This document shows positions 1 through 6,908 of a DNA stretch of 18,961 nucleotides, piece after piece; position 1 is the first letter of the stretch, and the number at the start of each line of letters is the position of its first letter. Origin of the DNA: an uncultured beta proteobacterium. Its GTDB lineage: Bacteria > Pseudomonadota > Gammaproteobacteria > Burkholderiales > Burkholderiaceae. The notes below the pieces were generated by a model. That model was given only the letters and a program-made list of their open reading frames with translations, was not told where the DNA came from and searched no databases. Both the position numbers and the translations under genes were made by a program. Location of the stretch: positions 1 through 18,961 of the forward strand of contig CAJARE010000145.1 in the NCBI GenBank assembly GCA_903944255.1, given 5' to 3'.

Positions 1-904
1 AAAGATCAATGGATTACAGTTGCCCTTGAGAAGTGAATTGAAGAATGGTGACATTATTGAAGTGGTCACATCTGCTAATTCACAACCCAATCCAGGTTGG
101 CTGGCATTTGTGAGAACTGGCAAGGCGCGTGCTTCAATTCGTCATTCCTTGAAAACAAAACATTATGCAGAGTCCTTACAGTTGGGCGAGAGGCTCCTAG
201 CGAGTGGACTGCGCCAGCAAGGAGTGGATGGCGCATTAATTACCCCAGATATTTGGGAAAAACTCATGCACTGGACTGGCGATAAGAATCGTGAAGAGGC
301 TTGCGTCAATATTGCCTTAGGTCGAAGATCCCCCCAAGAGCTTGCGATTCGCTTAAAAATTCTGATTGATGATGAAGGTGGGTCTGAGCAGATGCGTCTT
401 GGGGCTGTTGATTGGGTGGCGCCGTCCCAAGAGATCCATCACCACCAAAGACAGGCTATTTTGGTTGATGGACGTGAAGGTAATTCGATTAGCTTTCAAA
501 CCTGTTGCCATCCAATTCCTGGGGATAGCATCATCGGTTATCTCGGAAAAGGGGAGGGCCTACAAGTTCACACGAATGAATGCCCAATTGCATTGCGCAT
601 GCTTTCAAAAGACAGCGATAAGTGGGTTGAGGTTGAGTGGGGTAAAGAGCTAAATCGTGAGTTTGAAGTCGATCTCGCAATTGATACTCGTCAGGGCAAA
701 GGTGTACTTGCTCGTGTTGCTAGCAGTGTTACCGCTGCTGATTCGAATATTATGAATGTATCCATGGAGGACCGGTATAAAGAAGATTCGGTCACCATCC
801 GATTTACGATTCAAGTGTATGACAGGCTCCATTTATCCAAAGTGATGCGCAGCCTGCGAACTAACCCAGATGTAATGAGGGTGATTCGGACCCGAGCAAT
901 TTAG
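1..904 (+). CDS. spoT: Bifunctional (p)ppGpp synthetase/hydrolase, C-terminal part (partial)
   Basis: This is the 3' end of a RelA/SpoT-family enzyme that makes and/or degrades the stringent-response alarmone (p)ppGpp in the cytoplasm. The frame is open from base 2 and runs off the left edge, so the catalytic HD and synthetase domains are not visible. What remains is the end of a TGS domain (KNGDIIEVVTS, about bases 47-80), a helical stretch, a conserved cysteine motif (CCHPIPGD, about bases 500-525, with VHTNEC downstream) and a C-terminal ACT domain (from about base 658). These are regulatory, ribosome-contacting parts of the long RSH proteins. The TTG at base 20 is not a start; it lies inside the TGS domain. 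I favour spoT over relA because greB and tRNA-Arg follow, a Burkholderiales spoT context as I remember it. The C-terminus alone does not separate the two paralogues. It ends 9 bases before the convergent greB, with no terminator between. Confidence 0.88.
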   Translation, partial: KINGLQLPLRSELKNGDIIEVVTSANSQPNPGWLAFVRTGKARASIRHSLKTKHYAESLQLGERLLASGLRQQGVDGALITPDIWEKLMHWTGDKNREEACVNIALGRRSPQELAIRLKILIDDEGGSEQMRLGAVDWVAPSQEIHHHQRQAILVDGREGNSISFQTCCHPIPGDSIIGYLGKGEGLQVHTNECPIALRMLSKDSDKWVEVEWGKELNREFEVDLAIDTRQGKGVLARVASSVTAADSNIMNVSMEDRYKEDSVTIRFTIQVYDRLHLSKVMRSLRTNPDVMRVIRTRAI

Positions 905-913
905 GCGCAATGC

Positions 914-1414
914 TCAGAGGTATTGAACATTTAGGATTTCAATTTCTGCAGGGCCGGTGGGTGTTTGAATATTGACGCAATCACCCAGTCTTGCCTTAAT
1001 TAAAGCCTTTGCAATTGGCGATACCCAGCTCACATGTCCTTTATCTAAATTGACTTCATCGACCCCAACAATGGTGATGATCGTTTCCTTGCCAGCTGAC
1101 GAACCAGTCACCAAGGCGTAGGTTACGGTGGCACCGAAAAAAACTTGATCAGCGTCTGCATCACCAGATTGACGTGCTGAATTATCAACAACTACAGCAA
1201 ATTCAAGTCGTTGGTTTAAAAACCGAATTCGGCGATCAATCTCTCGCAGACGCTTTTTTCCATAGATATAGTCACCATTTTCGGAGCGGTCTCCATTAGA
1301 AGCGGCCCAATGCACCACCTTGACAATCTCAGGCCGATCAAGGTTTAAGAGCTGTAGAAGCTCTTTTTTAATGCGTTCGTGACCGGCAGGGGTAATGTAG
1401 TTCTTCTCTTCCAT
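914..1414 (-). CDS. greB: Transcription elongation factor GreB
   Basis: The 166-residue product is a GreA/GreB-type factor that enters the RNA polymerase secondary channel and stimulates cleavage of backtracked transcripts. The N-terminal coiled coil is clear: YITPAGHERIKKEL near the start, then NGDRSENGDYIYGKKRLREI at residues 40-59, with the acidic tip residues D42 and E45 that position the catalytic metal. The C-terminal FKBP-like domain contains VSWVSPIAKALIKA. The family usually has about 158 residues. I start it at the ATG at 1414. The frame stays open to 1510, but the extra 32 residues are the reverse complement of the tRNA-Arg gene and are not expected to be protein. No Shine-Dalgarno sequence precedes this ATG, while a CATAAT hexamer sits 6 bases upstream of it. 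It is divergent from the tRNA (18 bases apart) and convergent with spoT. Confidence 0.92.
   Translation of the reverse strand: MEEKNYITPAGHERIKKELLQLLNLDRPEIVKVVHWAASNGDRSENGDYIYGKKRLREIDRRIRFLNQRLEFAVVVDNSARQSGDADADQVFFGATVTYALVTGSSAGKETIITIVGVDEVNLDKGHVSWVSPIAKALIKARLGDCVNIQTPTGPAEIEILNVQYL
1347..1369 (+). terminator. Possible intrinsic terminator inside greB, reading antisense to it
   Basis: On the plus strand, AAGAGCT (1347-1353) pairs perfectly with AGCTCTT (1359-1365) across a 5-base loop, and the T-run continues to 1369. This is a terminator-shaped hairpin that would stop plus-strand transcripts running out of spoT before they reach tRNA-Arg. It overlaps the greB codons for the ELLQLL stretch, so it could arise by chance from repeated Leu codons. 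The stem is short. Confidence 0.35.
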
Positions 1415-1416
1415 GG

Positions 1417-1426
1417 CATAATTATG
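1417..1426. promoter_or_regulatory. Palindromic divergent -10 candidate (CATAATTATG)
   Basis: CATAATTATG is a perfect 10-base palindrome in the 18-base gap between greB and tRNA-Arg. On each strand it presents CATAAT, a 5/6 match to the sigma-70 -10 hexamer. The plus-strand hexamer (1417-1422) would start RNA a few bases before the tRNA 5' end. The minus-strand hexamer (1426-1421) would start RNA at about the greB ATG. I see no good -35 on either side, so this is a weak, position-based call. Confidence 0.3.
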
Positions 1427-1432
1427 GCTGTT

Positions 1433-1509
1433 GCGGCTGTAGCTCAGTTGGATAGAGTACTTGGCTACGAACCAAGGGGTCGTGGGTTCAATTCCTGCCA
1501 GCCGCACCA
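1433..1509 (+). tRNA. tRNA-Arg (anticodon ACG)
   Basis: The 77-base gene folds as a full cloverleaf. The acceptor stem is GCGGCTG (1433-1439) with CAGCCGC (1499-1505), followed by discriminator A and an encoded CCA (1507-1509). The anticodon stem CTTGG/CCAAG encloses the loop CTACGAA, giving anticodon ACG, read as ICG after deamination and decoding CGU/CGC/CGA arginine codons. The T loop is TTCAATT; its stem contains two G-U pairs. A strong terminator follows 9 bases later. The promoter must lie in or beside the greB start because only 18 bases separate the two genes. Confidence 0.97.
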
Positions 1510-1518
1510 TTTCATACC

Positions 1519-1550
1519 GGGGGCCTAGTTTTAACTAGGCCCCCTTCATT
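1519..1550 (+). terminator. Intrinsic terminator of tRNA-Arg
   Basis: GGGGGCCTAGTT (1519-1530) pairs perfectly with AACTAGGCCCCC (1533-1544), giving a very stable G/C-rich hairpin, followed by TTCATTTT. It directly follows the tRNA and ends that transcript before the transporter operon. The T-tract is interrupted but the stem is strong. Confidence 0.85.
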
Positions 1551-1587
1551 TTGAGGCATTTTTTTTAAGCGCTTCCCCAGATCCCTT

Positions 1588-1593
1588 TATAGT
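1588..1593 (+). promoter_or_regulatory. Candidate -10 for the MCE transporter operon
   Basis: TATAGT lies exactly 6 bases before the ATG at 1600, so a transcript initiated here would begin at or next to the start codon. The possible -35 with a 17-base spacer is TTAAGC (1565-1570), a poor match. No Shine-Dalgarno sequence is present, which fits a leaderless message but does not prove it. Confidence 0.3.
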
Positions 1594-1599
1594 TTGGGT

Positions 1600-2772
1600 A
1601 TGGTTATTTCAAAATCCACCTCTATAGCTAAGACCCCGCCAGTTGCGGTTTGGAGTCCGATTGATGCTACAAACGCAAAAATCCTCCTAAATGGAAAAGT
1701 GGATGTCTACACGCTTGGAGGTGTCTGGACTGAGATCCAAGAGGCACAAAATGCATGGTTAGCTCAGGGTAATGCCAGTAGCAAGACGCTTACTTTTGAC
1801 GCTTCCCAGGTAAGTTCATTAGATGGTGCAGGGATGGCCTTTCTAATCGATATTCAAGAGTCACAACAAAAAGTTGGCGGCACCTTTACTTTGGTAGGCC
1901 TGGATGCTCGCTATCAACCATTGTTAAAAGAGTTTGATCCCATCACCAATTTATTTCCTACCCCTGCAGTCAAACCGAAGAGAAGTTTCATTGTCAGCAC
2001 CGGTATGGCGACCCAGAATTTATTAGATGACACTAAAGGCTTAATTTCCTTTGCTGGACATTTATCTGCAGACTTGGTTTGGTCATTACTGCACCCACGT
2101 CAAGTGCGATGGGGTGATTTTGTCAACGCAGCAGTGCAAGCGGGTATTGCTGCGTTGCCAATAGTAGGTTTGGTTTCATTTCTGATTGGCGTTATTTTGT
2201 CTTTCCAGGCTGCTATTGGCATGCAGCAATTTGGGGCAACTTCTTTTGTAGGCCCAATCGCTGCCTTAGGTATTGTTCGTGAAATGGGTCCGTTAATTAC
2301 TGCCATTTTGCTTGCAGGACGTTCTTCGGCCGCATTTGCTGCAGAAATTGGTACGATGACTGTTAACAGCGAGGTAGATGCGTTGGTCACAGGTGGATTA
2401 AGTCCGATCCGATTTTTAGTAGTGCCGCGTGTGCTTGCAGGAATCTTGGTCATGCCAATTTTGACTTTATATGCTGATATTGTCAGCATCTTGGCATCGA
2501 TGTTAACCATGTTGGCATACGGTATTCCATTTATTAATTTTTATAACGGCATGATAGCGGCAGTCGGGATTGAAGATATTGCATCAGGCCTTATAAAAGC
2601 TACGCTCTTTGGCGTAGTTGTATCAGCAGTAGGCTGCCTGAGAGGTATGCAGACGGGAACTGGCGCAGCAGCAGTAGGCATTTCTGCTACTAATGCCGTG
2701 GTGAGCAGTATTGTCATGATTGTGTTGGTAGATGGCATCTTTGCTGTGATCTCCTATAGGACAGGCTTCTAA
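1600..2772 (+). CDS. MCE-type lipid ABC transporter permease with N-terminal STAS domain (MlaB-MlaE fusion)
   Basis: The 390-residue inner-membrane permease belongs to the MlaE family, which with an ATPase and an MCE protein moves phospholipids or other lipids across the periplasm. Residues about 25-120 form a STAS-like domain (TLTFDASQVSSLDGAGMAFL), the role played by the separate MlaB protein in E. coli; the rest is the permease. The MlaE signature begins at E228 (EMGPLITAILLAGRSSAAF, then AAEIGTM), followed by hydrophobic segments to the C-terminus. At the STAS position where E. coli MlaB has a conserved Thr, this protein has Gly76 (LDGAG). I take the ATG at 1600; a TTG at 1594 would add only two residues. 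The stop overlaps the ATPase ATG by one base (TAATG), suggesting coupled translation. It is first in a seven-gene run. Confidence 0.9.
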   Translation: MVISKSTSIAKTPPVAVWSPIDATNAKILLNGKVDVYTLGGVWTEIQEAQNAWLAQGNASSKTLTFDASQVSSLDGAGMAFLIDIQESQQKVGGTFTLVGLDARYQPLLKEFDPITNLFPTPAVKPKRSFIVSTGMATQNLLDDTKGLISFAGHLSADLVWSLLHPRQVRWGDFVNAAVQAGIAALPIVGLVSFLIGVILSFQAAIGMQQFGATSFVGPIAALGIVREMGPLITAILLAGRSSAAFAAEIGTMTVNSEVDALVTGGLSPIRFLVVPRVLAGILVMPILTLYADIVSILASMLTMLAYGIPFINFYNGMIAAVGIEDIASGLIKATLFGVVVSAVGCLRGMQTGTGAAAVGISATNAVVSSIVMIVLVDGIFAVISYRTGF

Positions 2773-3548
2773 TGGCGATCGATCATCCAAACTCCTACGC
2801 AATTGACGTACAAAATCTCACTGTTGGATATGGATCTAATGTGCTGATGAAGGATCTCAACTTCACCGTTAATAACGGTGAAATTTTTGTGATCTTAGGT
2901 GGATCAGGTTGCGGTAAATCCAGTCTTCTCAAAAATCTATTTGGACTCTATGAGCCACTTTCTGGCGATGTGTTTATCGAGGGTCAAAATATTACCGAAG
3001 CTCATGGTGTAGAGCGTCAAAAGATTATGACTAGCTTTGGCGTGATGTATCAGCAAGGTGCTTTATTTGGCTCTATGAATTTATTAGACAACGTCACACT
3101 CTTTATGCAGGAATATACCCAGCTTAGCCAAAGTGAAATGGATCTTTTGGCGCGTTGTAAGTTAGATTTAGTGGGCTTGCTTCCTTATGAGTCCTACATG
3201 CCTAGTGAAATTAGTGGCGGTATGCAAAAGAGGGCTGCCATTGCGCGCGCGATGGCGCTTGATCCCAAAATCTTATTTTTAGATGAACCTTCGGCTGGTC
3301 TTGATCCTATTACTTCGGCTGATCTGGATAGTACGATCATCGATCTATCTAAAAATTTAGGCATTACTTTTGTGATTGTTTCACATGAATTGGCGAGCAT
3401 TTATGCTATAGCTGATAAGGTCATTATGTTAGATAAGGGCGCCAAAGGCATTATTGCTGAGGGTGATCCTAAAGTTTTAAGAGATACCAGTAGCGATCCA
3501 CGGGTCCATCAATTCTTTAATCGCATTATGAGCAAGGATGTAGCATGA
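2772..3548 (+). CDS. MCE-type lipid ABC transporter ATP-binding protein (MlaF-like)
   Basis: The 258-residue cytoplasmic ATPase powers the permease encoded just upstream. All ABC motifs are intact: Walker A GGSGCGKSS at residues 43-51, signature SGGMQKR at 148-154, Walker B ILFLDEPSAGLD with D171 and E172, and switch histidine H205 (IVSHE). SGGMQKR, rather than the usual SGGQxxR, is typical of the MlaF/Mkl branch of MCE ATPases. Start and stop overlap the neighbours (TAATG upstream, ATGA downstream), so permease, ATPase and MCE protein are likely made in a coupled manner. Length is normal. It is the only ATPase in this operon. Confidence 0.93.
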   Translation: MAIDHPNSYAIDVQNLTVGYGSNVLMKDLNFTVNNGEIFVILGGSGCGKSSLLKNLFGLYEPLSGDVFIEGQNITEAHGVERQKIMTSFGVMYQQGALFGSMNLLDNVTLFMQEYTQLSQSEMDLLARCKLDLVGLLPYESYMPSEISGGMQKRAAIARAMALDPKILFLDEPSAGLDPITSADLDSTIIDLSKNLGITFVIVSHELASIYAIADKVIMLDKGAKGIIAEGDPKVLRDTSSDPRVHQFFNRIMSKDVA

Positions 3549-4477
3549 GCAATAACACTAATCCCAATTATTTTCGTCTCGGCGTCTTTGTGCTTGCTGC
3601 AATCGGAATACTCATTGCGGTCATATTAACCTTTGGCTCAGGCAAGTTCTTTAAACAAGCTTTTTATTTAGAAACCTATATTAAGCAATCCGTTACAGGA
3701 CTAGATCCTGGCGCTGCTGTTCGTTTTCGGGGAGTGAAGATTGGGCAAGTGACCTATATCGGCTTGACCGGAGATACCTACGAAAAAGACTTGCCCTTTG
3801 ATAATAGAAAGCAGTACGTAGTAGTGCGCATGAAAATTTTTGGAGAAGAGCTCACAAGAGAGCAGCTCAACCATTTTGTAAAGGAAAATCTGCGCGCTCG
3901 GGTTAAATCCATGGGTATTACGGGTGTAAATTATATTGAATTTGACTTTGTAAAAAATGCTTCAGAGTATCCACCTTTACCCTTTACATGGGATCCTATG
4001 TATCCCGTGATGCCGGCCATGCCAAATGAGACTGATGAAATCATTTCTGGTATACAAAAGTTTATCGCTTCTGCAAATGAAATGAATATCGAACGAACTC
4101 AGAAAAAAATAGACGATGTTTTAATGAATTTAAATATGATGATGGTTGGCGATGGCAAAGGTAATGAAGGATTTGTAAGATCGGTTAAAGATCTCAATCT
4201 TTTGCTGTCTCGCATTGCTAAGGTAACCGACAAAGATGAGTTGAATATTTTGATGCGTGAGCTTGTCGGGGCGGTAACCTCTTTACGTCAAACCATTACT
4301 AGCATTCAGGGGGATACTGGAGCTACATTAGAAAATCTCAAACAAACTAGCGAAAATCTCAATGAGCTTAGTCGTATCGCAAGTCAATCGCCTGCGAGTC
4401 TGATCTGGGGAGAGCCACCACCGAAGATCGTATTGCCTATGAATGGCACACAAAGTCCATCAGGAGCTCAAAAATGA
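3545..4477 (+). CDS. MCE/MlaD family substrate-binding protein
   Basis: The 310-residue protein has a short cytoplasmic N-terminus, one membrane anchor (residues about 12-30), and a periplasmic MCE domain (about 38-135) with the hallmark GLDPGAAVRFRGVKIGQV at 52-69. MCE domains form hexameric rings that bind and channel lipids between membranes. Behind the MCE domain lies a helical region of roughly 150 residues that could form a helical barrel or tube. At 310 residues it is longer than E. coli MlaD (about 183), closer to single-MCE proteins of other MCE systems. The ATG overlaps the ATPase stop (ATGA) and its own stop overlaps the lipoprotein start. Confidence 0.92.
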   Translation: MSNNTNPNYFRLGVFVLAAIGILIAVILTFGSGKFFKQAFYLETYIKQSVTGLDPGAAVRFRGVKIGQVTYIGLTGDTYEKDLPFDNRKQYVVVRMKIFGEELTREQLNHFVKENLRARVKSMGITGVNYIEFDFVKNASEYPPLPFTWDPMYPVMPAMPNETDEIISGIQKFIASANEMNIERTQKKIDDVLMNLNMMMVGDGKGNEGFVRSVKDLNLLLSRIAKVTDKDELNILMRELVGAVTSLRQTITSIQGDTGATLENLKQTSENLNELSRIASQSPASLIWGEPPPKIVLPMNGTQSPSGAQK

Positions 4478-5100
4478 AGCGCTATATTCTGATTACACTA
4501 ACACTGCTGACCCTAGTTGCTTGTTCTTTGCCAACACGCGCTCCGGTAGCGCCTAGTGCATGGATGATTACTCCAGAACGCACTGGAGCACCTTATAAAC
4601 CTAGGACAGATTACTGGTTAAAAATTGGTGCAGTTTCGGTAGCGCCCCCCTTTGATGGAAGGTCTTTGGTATATCGTTTGGGTGATCAGCGCTATGAAAA
4701 AGATTTTTACAACGTCTATTCAACAATTCCTGCAGAAATGATTGCCAGTGCTGAGCGTAAATGGTTCAATCAGGCAAATATTTTTTCCCTAACAATGGGC
4801 GAGGGAAATAGCTTCTTTCCTTTCTATACGCTCCAAACAACCATTAATGATTTTTATGGAGATTATCGCGTCCGCCCAGAGGCAGTTGTGTCAGTCGATT
4901 TTGTACTAGCGGTTGCCAATGCTGGCAAAGGTAATCCCATTATTGGTGCAAATCGCTATTCCAGGAGAATCGCTCTTAAAGACAATACACCTGAGGCGCT
5001 TGTATTGGGTCAGCAGCAGGCGCTTGCCGAGATCTTTAAAGAGTATGAGGCACAGCTTTATCAATATGCAGGAAATTTACCAAAACCCTTGGGACAGTAA
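4474..5100 (+). CDS. ABC-type transport auxiliary lipoprotein (PqiC/ABC_trans_aux-like)
   Basis: The 208-residue product starts with a lipoprotein signal: a hydrophobic stretch ending in the lipobox LVAC, with the lipidated cysteine at residue 17. Ser at +2 suggests sorting to the outer membrane. The mature part (WLKIGAVSVAPPFDGRSLVY, then RLGDQRYEKDFYNVY) resembles the auxiliary lipoproteins that accompany MCE transporters such as PqiABC. By analogy it would be the outer-membrane end of the transporter. It overlaps the MCE gene by 4 bases (ATGA). The family call is from recall of the pattern without a profile search. Confidence 0.8.
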   Translation: MKRYILITLTLLTLVACSLPTRAPVAPSAWMITPERTGAPYKPRTDYWLKIGAVSVAPPFDGRSLVYRLGDQRYEKDFYNVYSTIPAEMIASAERKWFNQANIFSLTMGEGNSFFPFYTLQTTINDFYGDYRVRPEAVVSVDFVLAVANAGKGNPIIGANRYSRRIALKDNTPEALVLGQQQALAEIFKEYEAQLYQYAGNLPKPLGQ

Positions 5101-5104
5101 TTTT

Positions 5105-6100
5105 ATGAAATCGTTTTTATCTCACTCATTCATCCTAGGCTCAAAACAGTTCTGTGTACTTGTTGTAGGTTTACTTTTAGTTAATCTGACTTGGGCACAG
5201 GCATTTCCTAATAAATCAATTCGTTTAGTTGTGCCATTCGCACCTGGCGGTAGCACCGATATCATTGCACGTGCCGTTGGTGATTCATTGGGTCGTCAAT
5301 TGGGGCAAACCGTCATCATTGAAAATAAAGCTGGTGGCGGTGGTTCGATAGGCGCTCTGGAGGTGATGCGTGCACCTAAAGACGGCTATACCATTGGTAT
5401 GGCTACCGTTTCAACTACGGCTGCTAACCCGGCGATCAATCCGAAAATTGGTTACGATCCAACGACAGATTTCACAGCTATTACCAATATCGCCGCAACC
5501 CCGAACGTGATTGCCGTGAATCCTTCTTTTCCAGCAAGAGACTACAAAACATTTATGACGGTCTTAAAAGAGAACCCTGGCAAATATACCTACTCTAGTT
5601 CTGGAACTGGAGGCATTGGACATCTTCAGACAGAGTTATTTAAAAGCCTGACCGGTGTATTTATTGTGCATATTCCTTATCGTGGCGCCGGTCCTGCATT
5701 AGCTGATACTGTGGGTGGTCAAGTCTCTATGATTTTTGACAACATCCCATCATCTTTGCCTTTTATTAAGGATGGCAAATTAATTCCTATCGTAGTGGCC
5801 GCACCTAAGCGTCTGGCTCAACTGCCAAACGTGCCTACTTTTGCTGAAGTGGGTTTAGCCCCAGTTAATCGTATGGCGTATTACGGCATATTAGGCCCTG
5901 CAGGGATGCCTAAAGAGATTGTGGACAAGTACTATGCGGCGATTCAGAAAGTAGTTGCAGATCCAGCCGTAAAAAAACGGATTGAAGATACTGGCTCTAT
6001 TATTAACGTCAATGGACCAGAGGCCTTTTCTAAAGAAATTAAAGCAGAATTTTCGGTTTATAAAGAAGTAGTAGCAAAGCAAAAATTACAACTAGATTAA
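5105..6100 (+). CDS. Bug/TctC family periplasmic binding protein
   Basis: The 331-residue protein has a signal peptide (hydrophobic residues about 15-31, probable cleavage near AQA-F at 33/34) and the Bug-family fold signatures IRLVVPFAPGGSTDIIARAV near 39-58, IENKAGGGGSIG near 72-83 and HIPYRGAGPAL in the middle. Bug proteins are abundant in Burkholderiales and bind small organic acids, amides or aromatic compounds; a few feed TctAB permeases. No TctA or TctB lies nearby. The frame is open further upstream (from 4913), but that part overlaps the lipoprotein gene, so I take the ATG at 5105, 4 bases after that gene ends. Its ligand cannot be told from sequence. Sitting inside the MCE operon, it may be co-transcribed with it. 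Confidence 0.9.
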   Translation: MKSFLSHSFILGSKQFCVLVVGLLLVNLTWAQAFPNKSIRLVVPFAPGGSTDIIARAVGDSLGRQLGQTVIIENKAGGGGSIGALEVMRAPKDGYTIGMATVSTTAANPAINPKIGYDPTTDFTAITNIAATPNVIAVNPSFPARDYKTFMTVLKENPGKYTYSSSGTGGIGHLQTELFKSLTGVFIVHIPYRGAGPALADTVGGQVSMIFDNIPSSLPFIKDGKLIPIVVAAPKRLAQLPNVPTFAEVGLAPVNRMAYYGILGPAGMPKEIVDKYYAAIQKVVADPAVKKRIEDTGSIINVNGPEAFSKEIKAEFSVYKEVVAKQKLQLD

Positions 6101-6122
6101 AAAACAAATAGGTGGGGGATAT

Positions 6123-6908
6123 ATGGATTTAGGAATTAAGGGTAGAGTAGCTTTAGTGATTGCATCAAGCCGTGGCCTTGGCCAGGCAATGGCAGTCTCA
6201 CTGGCTAAGGAGGGTGTGAAGGTCGCTGTTACGGGTCGAAGCCCTGAAGGATTAAAGAAATCAGTTGAGCTCATTGAGGCGGTTGGTGGAGTTGCCATTG
6301 CTCTCAATTGGGATTTATCTGATCACTCCGTCATTGATAGCTTGGTTTCAAAAGTAGAGCAAGAGCTTGGCCCAATTGATATCTTAATTAACAATACTGG
6401 TGGACCGCCACCAACTTCGGCGACTGGACAAGATCCTGCTCTATGGCAAAAAAGTTTTAACGATATGGTGCTTTCATTAATTGCGATTACTGATCGTGTA
6501 TTACCTGGTATGCGTGAACGTAAGTGGGGGCGGATTATTACGAGTACGACTTCAGGTGCGATTGCCCCGATTAAAAATTTAGCCATCTCCAATACTCTTC
6601 GTGCAGCATTACAAGCTTGGTCTAAGACCTTGTCGTCTGAAGTGGCTGCAGATGGCGTTACCGTTAATATCATCATGCCCGGACGAGTTGCCACAGAGCG
6701 TTTGCGTCAACTTGACGAAGCTCGTGCTAAACGAGAATCTATCGCTTATGAAGAAGTAGTGAAATCGAGTTTACGATTAATTCCAATGGGGCGCTACGGA
6801 GATCCTACTGAATATGGTGATGCAGCTGCATTCTTAGCCAGTCAAAATGCTTCCTATATTACTGGTACTGTCATGCGGGTAGATGGCGGTCAAACACAAG
6901 CGGTTTGA
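6123..6908 (+). CDS. Atypical short-chain dehydrogenase/reductase family protein
   Basis: The 261-residue protein has an SDR Rossmann fold: a nucleotide-binding region ASSRGLG at residues 14-20, NNTGG at 90-94 and PGRVATERL at 186-194. Key residues deviate from the family. The first glycine of TGxxxGxG is replaced (ASSRGLG). The YxxxK catalytic pair is missing: where YxxxKAAL is expected the protein reads ISNTLRAAL (155-163), with Ser156 and Arg160 in those places. This matches a known SDR subgroup resembling 3-oxoacyl-ACP reductase but lacking a perfect tetrad, so activity should not be assumed. A good Shine-Dalgarno (AGGTGGGGG, 6110-6118) precedes the ATG. Its stop overlaps the next start. 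Confidence 0.88.
   Translation: MDLGIKGRVALVIASSRGLGQAMAVSLAKEGVKVAVTGRSPEGLKKSVELIEAVGGVAIALNWDLSDHSVIDSLVSKVEQELGPIDILINNTGGPPPTSATGQDPALWQKSFNDMVLSLIAITDRVLPGMRERKWGRIITSTTSGAIAPIKNLAISNTLRAALQAWSKTLSSEVAADGVTVNIIMPGRVATERLRQLDEARAKRESIAYEEVVKSSLRLIPMGRYGDPTEYGDAAAFLASQNASYITGTVMRVDGGQTQAV

Noticed and set aside
1415..1510. N-terminal extension of greB (32 extra residues)
   Set aside because: It is the antisense of tRNA-Arg and the gap before it; GreB homology starts at the ATG at 1414.
2100..2510. Minus-strand open frame of 136 residues within the STAS-permease gene
   Set aside because: It lies wholly antisense to a well-supported gene, has low-complexity composition and no recognisable domain.
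4913..5104. Upstream extension of the Bug-protein frame
   Set aside because: It overlaps the lipoprotein gene and would precede the obvious signal peptide; the ATG at 5105 is right.
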